Below the pieces are notes generated by a model. It did no database searches. It was not told where the DNA came from and saw only the letters and a program-made list of their open reading frames with translations. 64,000 nt of DNA from Meandrina meandrites (Eukaryota; Cnidaria; Anthozoa; Scleractinia; Meandrinidae): assembly GCA_963693305.1 (NCBI GenBank), contig OY855913.1, forward strand, positions 12,705,701 through 12,769,700, in the 5' to 3' direction. Position 1 is the first letter of the stretch. Each line of letters begins with the position of its first letter. Below are positions 1-9,115 of the stretch, piece after piece. Both the position numbers and the translations under genes were made by a program.

Positions 1-92
1 CGAACGCAGACGTATTTCCGGCTGTCGCTTGTCTCCGCCGAAAACTAGTTTTTGGCGGAGACAAGCGACAGCCGGAAATACGTCTGCGTTCG
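1..92. repeat. Perfect palindrome with 39-bp arms, cut by the window edge
   Basis: Bases 1-39 are the exact reverse complement of 54-92, around a 14-base spacer. The arm may extend left of the window. The DNA could form a long hairpin, as at the tip of a foldback or MITE-type element. No coding sequence is associated with it. Confidence 0.9.
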
Positions 93-718
93 CAGGCTAT
101 GGAAGAATGGGCCAACCATGAATGACAACAGTTCGATGACACTAAAACCTAGCTACCGAACGAAAGTTTTCGCGTTTTAAGCGTTACACCAAAGTGTCAA
201 CGGCTCTGTTGTGATTTTTGCCGTACGCGAAAAATTTAAGTTAATTCATCGGGCGATTCACTCAACTACCGTTTTAAAAAGAAAAACGTTTATTTTCATC
301 ACGACCCAAATTTTGCAACCACGAATGAAATCGGTCCAGAAAAATACTAAAAACTAAGCAGTGGAACCGAATTCTTTGACTCTTTTAACCCTCGGAATCT
401 GCTCGGCTGTTCGAGGCTGTTTTCTTCCGCTCTGGGGTAAAAATTTAATTCAGCGAAAACTAACCTCGGAATCAAAAGCAGCATTTGCTGTTTTCGGTGG
501 TCTTTTTTCCTTCGCTCTTCCACCGAAGACTTCGAAGACTCCACTTAGTCAATTTATTAGCCATTTGACACAAACTGAACCACTCGTGTAAACTTGTACA
601 TGTGTAATTTATCGCTCGACCGCTATGTTTATTTTCTAACACTGCACACAATAAACACAGTTAGTTTTTTTTTTCCGCGGCCGGTTTTGATGCACAGTTC
701 CACCGGCAATGTTATAAA
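93..718. other. Intergenic DNA, no gene seen
   Basis: Short open frames occur on both strands, but none has a recognisable domain, convincing splice sites or protein-like composition. A pyrimidine run lies near 665-676. I see no RNA gene. Confidence 0.5.
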
Positions 719-906
719 ACAATTGGTTCATGCTTTTAGCTGTGCACTATCGAGTTATGGTGCACTTGGGAAGTTTGGAGAGCACTCAAGAAGCTAGAGT
801 TGCCCTCGGCTATCGCCTCGGGCAACTCTTACGCTTCTTTCGTGCTCTCCAAACTTCCCGCGTGCACCATAACTCGATAGTGCACGCTAAAGCATGAACC
901 AATTGT
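719..906. repeat. Long imperfect palindrome (foldback repeat)
   Basis: The left arm, 719 to about 805, pairs with about 820 to 906. The outer ends are ACAATTGG and CCAATTGT and the centre is GAGTTGCCC...GGGCAACTC around a 14-base loop. The arms have a few mismatches (for example TTGGGAAG against CTTCCCGC). This is a stem-loop repeat with no coding capacity and no certain target-site duplication. It runs directly into the minisatellite that starts at 911. Confidence 0.85.
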
Positions 907-910
907 TAAT

Positions 911-1910
911 TGGTAGTTACTGGTAGTTTCTAGTAGTTGCTGGTAGTTGTTGGTAGTTGCTGGTAGTTACTGGTAGTTTCTAGTAGTTGCCGGTAGTTGT
1001 TGGTAGTTGCTGGTAGTTACTGGTAGTTTCTAGTAGTTGCTGGTAGTTGTTGGTAGTTGCTGGTAGTTTCGAGTAGTTGCTGGTAGTTGTTGGTAGTTGC
1101 TGGTAGTTACTGGTAGTTGCTGGTAGTTACTGGTAGTTATTGGTAGTTGCTGGTAGTTGTCGGTAGTTATTGGTAGTTGTCGGTAGTTATTGGTAGTTGT
1201 TGGTAGTTACTGGTAGTTGTTGGTAGTTGCTGGTAGTTGTCGGTAGTTATTGGTAGTTGCTGGTAGTTGTCGGTAGTTATTGGTAGGTATTGGTAGTTGC
1301 TGGTAGTTGTCGGTAGTTATTGGTAGTTGCTGATAGTTGTCGGTAGTTATTGGTAGTTGCTGGTAGTTGTCGGTAGGTATTGGTAGTTGCTGGTAGTTGT
1401 CGGTAGTTATTGGTAGTTGTTCGTAGTTACTGGTAGTTGTTGGTAGTTGTTGGTAGTTGTCGGTAGTTATTGGTAGTTGCTAGTAGTTGCTGGTAGTTGT
1501 CGGTAGTTATTGGTAGTTGTTGGTAGTTGTTCGTAGTTACTGGTAGTTGTTGGTATTTGTCGGTAGTTGTTGATAGTTCTTGGTAGTTGTTCGTAGTTAC
1601 TGGTAGTTGTCGGTAGTTATTAGCAGTTGTTGGTAGTTGTCGGTAGTTATTGGTAGTTGTTGGTAGTTGTTCGTAGTTACTGGTAGTTGCTGGTAGTTGT
1701 CGGTAGTTATTGGTAGTTGTTGGTTGTTGTTCGTAGTTACTGGTAGTTGTTGGTAGTTGCTGGTAGTTGTCGGTAGTTATTGGTAGTTGCTGGTAGTTGT
1801 TGATAGTTGTTGGTAATTGTCGGTAGTTATTGGTAGTTGCTGGAAGTTGCTGGTAGTTGTCAGTAGTTGTCGATAGTTATTGGTAGTTGCTGGTAGTTAC
1901 CGGTAGTTTT
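911..1910. repeat. 10-bp minisatellite, about 100 units, no indels
   Basis: The unit is TGGTAGTTGC with variable last two bases and an occasional first-base T to C change. It repeats in exact 10-base register from 911 to about 1908 without one insertion or deletion that I can see; all differences are substitutions. A 30-bp higher-order pattern recurs: TGGTAGTTGC, TGGTAGTTGT, CGGTAGTTAT. The array ends in a T-rich tract at about 1907-1936. Confidence 0.95.
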
Positions 1911-3379
1911 TTTTTTTTTGTCTCTTTTTTTTTTCTTTTTTGACCGACCGACCCAAAATCAGAAAACGCATTCGACAATAAACGAAAAGAAAGGGGATGC
2001 GACAAAAAAAAGCGAAATGCGACATTTCATAGGTGCTACTGCGATGATGTGAAACAGTTTGAAATTAAAGGTGCTATATCAGCGATGCTTGCCATTACTT
2101 TGACTGCGTGACGAACAACAAACACCTTATAAAACATATTTCGTGAAATGTTGCCACAAGGAATTAACGCTTCAGATTCCAAGAAACAAGATTTTTCTGA
2201 ATGACAGTACTTGAACAGTTGAGTCAATTCGAACCGAATATATAGCAGGAAAGCCGAAACAAACGCAAAATATATAGCAAAAGGAACGACATATTTAAAC
2301 ATTAAAAGACTTACACTGTTGTCACTTTCTCTCGCCAACTTGTAGCCTCACAAACAACAAATCATTCCACAGGAATTCCATGATAAGTCTTATATTTAAT
2401 AAAGCAAGCGATCGAAGCTAGCCGCTAGTCCACAATATGATTGGCGTTTGTTTGCCCCAGTTCCCGAAAGGTCAACTGTCGTGCTGTAACACAACAATCG
2501 CGACTTTGAATCAATCGTTTCTCTACATGTAAACATTGGCCATTTATTCCTGGAAAGAATCGGGGCTAAGGGCTATTTTTGAAGCATTGAAGCAATCCGT
2601 TACTTTTCTCAGTGGAAAAATATCTTTTCTGTCGATTCTGTTTTAATAATCCAGCGACTGAGCGTAATTACAAGCTCGTAACGTTTTTCATTTGCCGACT
2701 GACAAGACCTATCGAAATGTATTTAAGATTATTATGGGATATCCCTGAGCAACTTCAACACGGCAAGGCCTACGGGCCGACTAAACAGATTTTTTTAGAG
2801 TCTAAAAGCACTTCTTTATTTCCAAGGCACGTTCAACACGACAACATTTGGGATCGACGTGTTTTTTTTGCATGAGAAGTTCTTGCAATCTCTTCGCCTG
2901 GCTCAGACTGAACCTTTGACTGTTTAGCAATCTTGGAACAGCAACTCGACCTCGCTTCTTTGAGGACAAGCTAGTGACTTAACGGGTTTCCAGACTTAAT
3001 GATGTCCTTTCACTGCCAGGCGGGCGCAAATATATGGGTCAAATAAGCGGAAAAGCGGACTTTATGCAACAGGTGAGGTTTCAACTTGACTGATCAAAAA
3101 CTTGACGTTGTCAATACTAATGTAAGCTTACGTCACAATGTAGTTGAAGAAATTCATTTACAGATCCTGTCTTTGAGCGAGTAAACTTTCCACTTTGTTT
3201 TGTACATCAGGCAAAAAAAAAATCAAAAGAAACAAATACAGGGCGATGTTTTCCTATTGTATAATGGAGGCCATATGAAAAAGTTTGGGCACTTTTGAAG
3301 AGAAAATAAACATTTTACCCGAAAAAGTCACTTACATCAGTCTTGCACCAAGCCATTCAAATAGTCTGAATGAGAAGAA
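1911..3379. other. Intergenic DNA after the minisatellite
   Basis: A pyrimidine-rich stretch (to about 1945) is followed by sequence with no supportable gene. A minus-strand open frame at 2036-2338 encodes one hydrophobic stretch but starts at TTG and matches no family I know. Nothing else was recognised. Confidence 0.45.
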
Positions 3380-3659
3380 AAATGCCGTTTACTTTTTTCA
3401 AATATCTCTTTTTCTTTCCAGAGATATTCCAGTTTTTAAAATATGCAAATTAGCAAAATGATGACGTCATACACTCAACCAAATTTTGATCAAATATGAA
3501 GAGATATCTCAGCCAATTTACGTCAGAAATGTTTGATTCATTGTAGTTATGCTCTACTGGTTGTGTTCCACAATATATGCTTAACAATTTTGTTTCCATG
3601 GCAACATACTGGGTTCCAGACCCCCTGATGCTAAAAGCTCTTCTGGCCAAAACAGAAGG
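3380..3659. repeat. Left arm of a long, diverged inverted repeat
   Basis: This stretch is homologous, in reverse complement, to about 8733-9115. Shared anchors in order are TTTCAAATATCT, GAGATATT, AAAATATGCAAATTAG, TGATGACRTCAT, ACTCAAC, CCATGGCAAC and TTCCAG. The arm includes an octamer-like ATGCAAAT and a CRE-like TGACGTCA. The two arms enclose the MITE at 3660-4135 and the transposon at 4136-8732. Confidence 0.7.
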
Positions 3660-3761
3660 GAGTGACTATTCTGCACTCAGTTGATGTTGTGAGACAATAG
3701 GAAGACACCTCATGATATTTTATACCACGTAACACTCAGTTCATGTTGTGAATATAAAACA

Positions 3762-3882
3762 GCACTCCGGTTAGCCTATTCAGCACTGCGGTTAGCCTAC
3801 TATACACTTCGGTTAGCCTACTATGCACTCCGGTTAGCCTACTAGCACTCCGTTTAGCCTAAAAAGCACTCCGGTTAGCCTA
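3762..3882. repeat. Short minisatellite inside the MITE, about 6 copies of 20-21 bp
   Basis: The unit core is GCACTCCGGTTAGCCTACTA with substitutions and small indels. Degenerate GTTAGCTTAG copies follow to about 3930. Confidence 0.8.
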
Positions 3883-3962
3883 CGTTAGCTTAGTTTGCTT
3901 GTGGTTAGCTTTATATTGAGGTTAGGATATATAGCCAAAATTTTACGATTACTTGCAGCTGG

Positions 3963-4039
3963 TCGTCGGTAGCCTAGTGGATAGCGTTCCTGCGCGGTAA
4001 TCCGACGGCCCGGGTTCAATTCCTATTGTTGACACTTTT
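3963..4039 (+). promoter_or_regulatory. tRNA-like Pol III internal promoter (A box, B box, T-run)
   Basis: An A box TAGCCTAGTGG (3970-3980) and a B box GGTTCAATTCC (4013-4023) are 32 bases apart, the spacing of a class I tRNA. A seven-T run at about 4033-4039 could end Pol III transcription. The T stem and acceptor stem pair poorly, so this is not a working tRNA gene; it is a tRNA-derived, SINE-like module carried by the MITE. Confidence 0.6.
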
Positions 4040-4135
4040 TTTAACTTGAAAAAAAAAATGTTAAGTGTGATTTATACTTCATGTATGAAAAAATGAGAAG
4101 TCTCACAACATCAACTGAGTGCTGAATAGTCACTC

Positions 4136-4223
4136 CAATCCTCCGTAAGAAAAAAGATGGCGCCACGCAGTGCATTGTAGGTAAATGTACCAAATTAGCA
4201 TACAACAACAAACAAGATGGCGG
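4136..4223 (+). repeat. Left terminal inverted repeat of the ISL2EU-like element
   Basis: It matches the reverse complement of 8641-8732 with two or three substitutions and one 4-base indel. Its inner end contains CAAACAAGATGGCGG, so the ATG of the nuclease gene lies inside the repeat. Confidence 0.9.
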
Positions 4224-6700
4224 CTTTTGTGACACACGTTCACCTCTCAGAAAACGAAGTTCCAGGTGCCAAGTTGGTAAAAGAAATCGAAAAGCTTACA
4301 AAACCTGAAGCAATTAGATGGTTAAAGTGCCGAGGATGCCACAATTTGAGTCAACTCAATTTAAAAGAGCTGAAAAGCAAGTAAGTCGCAGATCACGTGA
4401 GTGGTGTTTCGTGATGTTTCAACCGGTCTTATAATTATTTTTCGTTAGATACATTGTCTCAAAAGTTGGTTTCCATTTCTGCTTTACTAGAGTCCAGTTA
4501 TATGTTGAAAATGGCTGGGATGAGAAATTTCTCAAGGACCCAGACGGCAACATTTATCAACAAAAGAGGAAAGAAACACTCTGTAACGAGCGTAAAGTTT
4601 TAGAAAAAATACTCGATGGCGATATTCCCTCGGACAGCTGGACGTCTTCCCTGGCAGGCATTCCGATTGTCACCCACTCGGTTGTCGAGAAGTATTTTAA
4701 CTGACTTCAGATGAAAAGCATGTAACGGAGGGATATGCCTTCTCCAAGACAAAAAAGTTTGAAACGTCCGGGAAACCCATGCGAATCAACCTTTTGTCGA
4801 ACCAAAACAACATGTTTGTACTTGAAGGCTATACACGACCTGCAATGAAACAAGCCAAAGGTATTTCATCTGGCGAAGGGCTTTATGCTTGCTCAATAAT
4901 TTTTGAAAAGACTTCCGGTAAAATTCTAGCTTCGAGAGATCACTCGTGTGTTGCTGGGAGAAGAGGGTTTTGTAAGCATGTTTTTTTTTCTAATGAAGAT
5001 TTTTTTTATTTCAAACACAGACACTAGTTACAGATTACAAATTATATAATTACAGTTTATGATTATTACAATTATATAGTTACAGTTTACATATTTTCAA
5101 CTTGTATAGATTACGCAAATAAAGTAATTAGAGTGATTAAAGATAATTAAAGTACAGCAGCCCAAGTACGAAAAAATTTTGGTAGTGCTTTTTTCGCAGT
5201 CGCGATCTCTTTAAGAATTTCAAGTTTTCCGTTAAGTAACAGTAAAAGGCATTGAAAGTCTAAAACATCTCCGCGAAGGCTTGTGCAAAAAATACAATAT
5301 TTAGCTAAAAGTAGACAATAATTGAGTGCTTGCCAATGCTTTGTTCTATCATGCCAGCCATAAAGTACATTGGTTTCGGATAACTTTATTGTTTCATTCG
5401 TTTTTTGGTACCACCAGTTTTGAAACAAGGTCCGATAATCGACTGTAAGAGTGCATTCTATGAGTAGGTGATGCAGAGTTTGTTGTTGCTGCCTTGGCTT
5501 ACAAACTGGTGGAGGCCACCATGTCATGCAGTGTTGAGCTTCCCAAGTCAATCAGTTGCACGCAGGTCCGCCAGCAGTGGGCAATACCTTCGTTAAAAGC
5601 CTCGCAAGATCCAGAGAAGGAGCTAATGAAAAGAAAGCCACTGCAAGAAATTGTCTTTGAAAAGCATCTGCTACAGCGAGACAAAAGTGGAGGAAGAAAA
5701 CGGAAATTGCCAGTGGAGGTGAGTTGCGGTTACACATCAAGACCGAGTGGAGAGCCAGCAGTTGATGATGAAAGAATAACCAAGTTATGTGAAGACTTAG
5801 CTTCATCCAAGTGCCCTAAAGTTGTATCTGAAGTTTTGAAACTTAACTCTGTCATAGAGAAAGAAAATGTGTCTGTTGTTGTAGATGTTTCCGTTTCTGA
5901 TTCAATGCAAGTGTGTCAAGATAAAGAAAGTGTAAGTGAAGTAAGTCTACCTGCTGCTCAAAGAAGTTCTGAATGGTTCAGTATGAGAATTGGAAAGGTA
6001 ACATCTTCAAAGGCCCCTGCTGTAATTGGTCTACAAGGGAGGAGGGAGTGTCAAGAAACTTGGGACTGCATCAGAAATAAAAAAGCAAAACCTTCAAAAC
6101 ATTTTAGGAACTTTGACAGGGGTATTGTATTTGAAGATGAAGCTGCAAAGTGCTTTGCAAGTGAGAGTGCTGCTGTTGTGAAAAAATGTGGACTTTTCAT
6201 TCTGGGAAGTGACCAAACTTATGGAGCTTCCCCAGACAGAACATTTCTGGGGGAAACATGCAAGAAGCTTGTAGACATTAAAACTGGAGGGTAAGTTACC
6301 CTTTCTGGACTGTGTCTGTTAGAAATTAAGACCCGTGCTGAAGATAATTTGGAACCACTAGCTTCAGTAACAGAGTGGGTCTAATGTTGCCCAAATACAG
6401 TTGCAGGAGGAATGTGCACAAGCCAATGTTTGTATTCTCCAATCCTACGTTCCAGAGAGTAAGAAGTCAAAGTATTTTTTAATCAGAAAGAACAATAATT
6501 TCATTAATTCTTTTAAACTATGCTGCAATGCAATCCTAAGCAACAGCAAAATATACAATATACCTCTAGATGACATCTTTGCCCAGAAGCTTCAAGGACT
6601 GTCAAATCAAGTGCCCAGTTTTGAGAACTTACTACCCTTACGGCAGTGGGCAAATGAACTTGCACGATCATGCATAGAGGTTACTTTTCTTTCATCAGGG
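4217..6700 (+). pseudogene. SAP-like/SWIM/YqaJ nuclease gene of the transposon, disabled
   Basis: Exon 1 is 4217-4380 (ATG to a GTAAGT donor) and encodes a SAP-like segment (TKPEAIRWLKCRGCHNL). Exon 2 starts after a pyrimidine-rich acceptor at 4491, in phase, and continues VQLYVENGWDEKFL. A degenerate SWIM-type zinc finger (SCVAGRRGFCKHV) follows at about 4940-4981. The YqaJ-like PD-(D/E)xK core shows GASPDR near 6226-6243 and LEIKTRAED near 6330. Family knowledge: YqaJ proteins are recombination exonucleases, and this version occurs with ISL2EU transposases. Breaks: a frameshift near 4702, an antisense LINE insertion at about 4982-5485 inside the SWIM motif, TAA at 6292-6294, another frameshift near 6375, and loss of the C-terminus at the MITE near 6694. 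The first finger residue is His where Cys is usual. Confidence 0.8.
4982..5485 (-). mobile_element. 5'-truncated L1/Tx1-like LINE 3' end inserted in the nuclease gene
   Basis: On the minus strand, about 110 codons (5485 to 5147) resemble the C-terminus of L1/Tx1-type reverse transcriptases, with HHLLIECTLTVDYRTLFQNWW and later NYCLLLAKYCIFC. They are followed by a 3' UTR with AATAAA and an A-run that appears as T's at 4981-4990 on the plus strand. The nuclease frame left of 4981 rejoins the frame at about 5486 with no missing residue I can detect, which fixes the insertion limits. The target duplication is not clear. Confidence 0.75.
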
Positions 6701-6943
6701 CCGGGTTGCGCAAAAGCCGATTAGTGCTAACCCAGGATTAAAAGTTAATCGAGAGTTCAATTTCTTTTGTATAAAAGTGTTTTCATTGTTTATGGTTTGT
6801 AAAGATTGAGATTAGTTGATGTCAAAACTGGAGAAAGAAAATATAAACAGAAAACCTCACTGAAAAGTTAAAAAAACTGAAACCAAAATGCACGCTAATC
6901 CCAGATAAGCTAATCGTGCTTTGAACAACTTGGCCTTGATGTT
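6694..6943. mobile_element. About 250-bp MITE truncating the nuclease gene
   Basis: The left end (from about 6694, CATCAGGGCCGGGTTGCGCA) and the reverse complement of the right end (CATCAAGGCCAAGTTGTTCA) form imperfect inverted repeats of about 45 bp. The open frame of the nuclease stops being family-like at this junction. The limits are approximate by a few bases. Confidence 0.6.
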
Positions 6944-7102
6944 TAACAGTAGGTCTTCTTTTGATTTTTGCATAGAGATAAAAGTTCTTGTTACAAAATA
7001 AACAAATAAATTGTTGCTGTTTGTTAGTTTTTGAAGAACAAGAGCCTGTACTATAGCACACATGAGCAGAAAATTGAGTGTTCTTGATGCATATGAAAGA
7101 TG

Positions 7103-8647
7103 TTATTCCTCGTGTTCTTCTTTGTCATTAATTAATGGTGGGAGGAACGCAGTCAACCAGCAACATACTTTCCAAAGTTTTGACAGAAGGTGTCCATAAC
7201 GGATTAGAATATTTCCTTTAAGAATTCTGAAAACCTTGATCCTTCGTATTGCTCGTTCAACAAGCACTCTGACCTGAGAGTTCTTCCTGCTATGTACATG
7301 TACATCTTCTGCTTCAGTAAACTGCTTCTTTCCTTCCAATTTCACTGGTGTGTCAATTCTTACTCCATAATCATCCAGGATATGTTGCACAATAAATCCC
7401 TTGTCTGCCAACCATCTGTCCCCTCTTTGGGCCAGTGCCAAAATACCACTTTCACATAGAATCTCTTCATCTGATATGCTTCCAGGTTACACCTCAGAAA
7501 CAAATGCTGGAAGCATAATTGGGGACAAGCCAAGTAGAGCTTTACCAGTATTATGGCCTTTATACTCCGACCATGTTGCGCTCTGCTGAATAATTTGTGA
7601 GGACTTCTCAATAAAGAGTTCAGTGCAGTCAATAATAAGATAAACATCTTCATGCTCTGGCTTAAACAGTTGGGCAAAAACTTCTTCATGGTCTCACGGT
7701 CCGTAAGGAAACTTAGCTGTCCCAGGCAATCATGCATTCGGTCAACCCAGGTAGAAAAAATCTTAGATACTTCAGTTTGATCTATGTTAAATCTATCAGC
7801 AAGGTCTTTCTCCAGTAAGCCTAGCCTCAGTCTATTCATGGTTAAAAATAACTCATCAATCTCAGCTAGATTACGAGGTCTTCCTCTGGACACCACATAT
7901 GATGGATGTTTCGTGACATTTGTGTAGCCATTATAGTAATTAAGATGAAACCCCGTCCTTGGTTTAAGAAAATCAAATAAAGCAAGAAATGTTTTAGAAT
8001 CTGGCAAGCCAGTGTAAAAGCTGATATCAGAGTCGGAAAGCATGAACCTGTTTATGCCAAAGTTTTCAATCCTTCTTTGCTCCTCGAGTGACTTTATCCT
8101 TTCCAACAGTCTATCAATTTCATGCTTGCATGTACAGTCTTGGTTTCCTTTCGCATCTGAGCCCTGCTGCACCACTATATCGTCATTATCTGATTTGCTC
8201 TTCGGTGGGAAATTCTCGGCGTTCACTGAAACGGTCTCGATGGTATTGTTCCCGTTAACAATATTCGCTGTTGAGGTGGATTTATTCTTGTCTTCCCCAA
8301 TTGGATATTATTTCTCCCGCAGTAAACTTGAAATGTCCACCGGCCATACAATATTTCCACTTTTTATATCCCTTCTTGGAAAAATTGAGGGTATACTGTT
8401 TGATCCATATTTGTGTCCTCCGGGAAAATGCGCACTACATACTCGGTCTCTCGATTTCCACTTGTAATTCTCACGTCGTAAACTTAGTGCTCTTATCCAT
8501 TTTCGCCGTAAATATTCCTCTTTGGGGAAAGAATAATATTTCAGCGTCTTATTTTTCCAACTTTTATGACTGCAGCCCGCAACAGCACAGCTAAAGGGAA
8601 TCAGAGCTGCAGAGCCCGCTTCAGTAGACTCGTCAGTTGACCGCCAT
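7103..8647 (-). pseudogene. THAP/HTH/DDE_Tnp_4 transposase of the ISL2EU-like element, disabled
   Basis: Reading leftward from 8647: a THAP-type C2CH zinc finger (CAVAGC, FPKEEYLRRKWIRAL, VCSAHF) at about 8600-8400; a short charged, coiled-coil-like segment (EIDRLLERIKSLEEQRR); an HTH_Tnp_4 domain (LRLGLLEKDLADRFNI, STWVDRM) at about 7870-7700; then a DDE_Tnp_4 catalytic domain. The acidic triad is visible as LIIDCTE, GSISDEEI and LVERAIRRIK, with LADKGF between. The family cuts and pastes DNA at terminal repeats. Defects: the repeat-borne ATG (8647-8645) is out of frame with the THAP finger, TAA at 8308-8310, a one-base loss in an A-run at 7676-7680, and TAA at 7487-7489 where Tyr is usual. 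The 3' end converges on the nuclease gene. Confidence 0.85.
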
Positions 8648-8732
8648 CTTGTTTGTTATTGTATGCTAATTTGGTACAATTAATTACCTACACTGCACTG
8701 CGTGGCGCCATCTTTTTTCTTACGGAGGATTG
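8641..8732 (-). repeat. Right terminal inverted repeat of the ISL2EU-like element
   Basis: It is the inverted copy of 4136-4223 and ends GGAGGATTG at 8732. The inner end again contains CAAACAAGATGGCGG on the minus strand, giving the transposase gene its ATG (8647-8645). Confidence 0.9.
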
Positions 8733-9115
8733 TGGCCTTCCTGATACTTGCCAATGATGCCTCATAAGCATGATCTGGCACACATATTAATGGGTTTCAT
8801 TTTTCCAAGCTGAAAATTACTAAAATGTTGAAAACAGATTGGTGGGGACTGGAAAAGAGTGAGTTGCCATGGTAACATAATTTTTATTGTAACGGTAAGT
8901 GTGTTACCTGTCAAACTAAAAGTCTAAAAGTCTGCCATGTTTCATTGGTCTCTGTAGCCAATTGCCCAAGATAACTCTATTTTTGCACGTGACTTAAAAT
9001 TGAGTTGAGTAGATGATGTCATCAATCCTCTAATTTGCATATTTTACACATTTTTAAAGCTTAAATATCTCCGGAACTAATACAGATATTTGAAAACGGA
9101 AAACGGCCTTTTAAA
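8733..9115. repeat. Right arm of the long, diverged inverted repeat
   Basis: Homologous in reverse complement to 3380-3659 (anchors listed there). It contains TGATGTCATCA and a TTTGCATATTTTACA block, the counterpart of the octamer/CRE block of the left arm. The arms differ by many substitutions and indels, so they are old. Confidence 0.65.

Larger units (their letters stand above)
3660..4135. mobile_element. 476-bp MITE with 36-bp terminal inverted repeats
   Basis: The ends 3660-3695 and 4100-4135 are inverted copies with 35 of 36 positions matching, beginning GAGTGACTATTC. Inside are a 21-bp minisatellite and a tRNA-like Pol III promoter. The right end abuts the first base of the next transposon at 4136. 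I see no target-site duplication, perhaps because one element landed at the edge of the other. It has no open reading frame and is non-autonomous. Confidence 0.8.
4136..8732. mobile_element. ISL2EU-like DNA transposon with two convergent genes
   Basis: Terminal inverted repeats of about 90 bp, starting CAATCCTCCGTAAG, bound 4,597 bp. The plus-strand gene is a YqaJ-type nuclease with SAP-like and SWIM-like segments. The minus-strand gene is a THAP/HTH/DDE transposase. This pairing of a DDE_Tnp_4-type transposase with a YqaJ nuclease is what is known of the eukaryotic ISL2EU superfamily, so the assignment rests on gene content. Both genes are broken and the element also carries a LINE fragment and a MITE, so it is a fossil. 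No clear target duplication is visible. Confidence 0.8.

Noticed and set aside
911..1910. Telomere-like or protein-coding tandem repeat
   Set aside because: TGGTAGTTGC is not a known telomere repeat, it is internal, and TAG on one strand and TAA on the other interrupt all frames regularly.
2036..2338. 100-codon minus-strand open frame with a hydrophobic segment
   Set aside because: It starts at TTG rather than ATG, has no family match I recognise, and lacks convincing neighbouring exons.
3963..4039. Functional tRNA gene
   Set aside because: The A and B boxes are good but the T and acceptor stems pair poorly and no clear anticodon stem forms.
6291..6400. Intron with GTAAGT donor after TGG in the nuclease gene
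   Set aside because: Reading straight through gives VTLSGLCLLEIKTRAED in the same frame after a single TAA, which carries the expected catalytic ExK motif, so a nonsense mutation is the better explanation.
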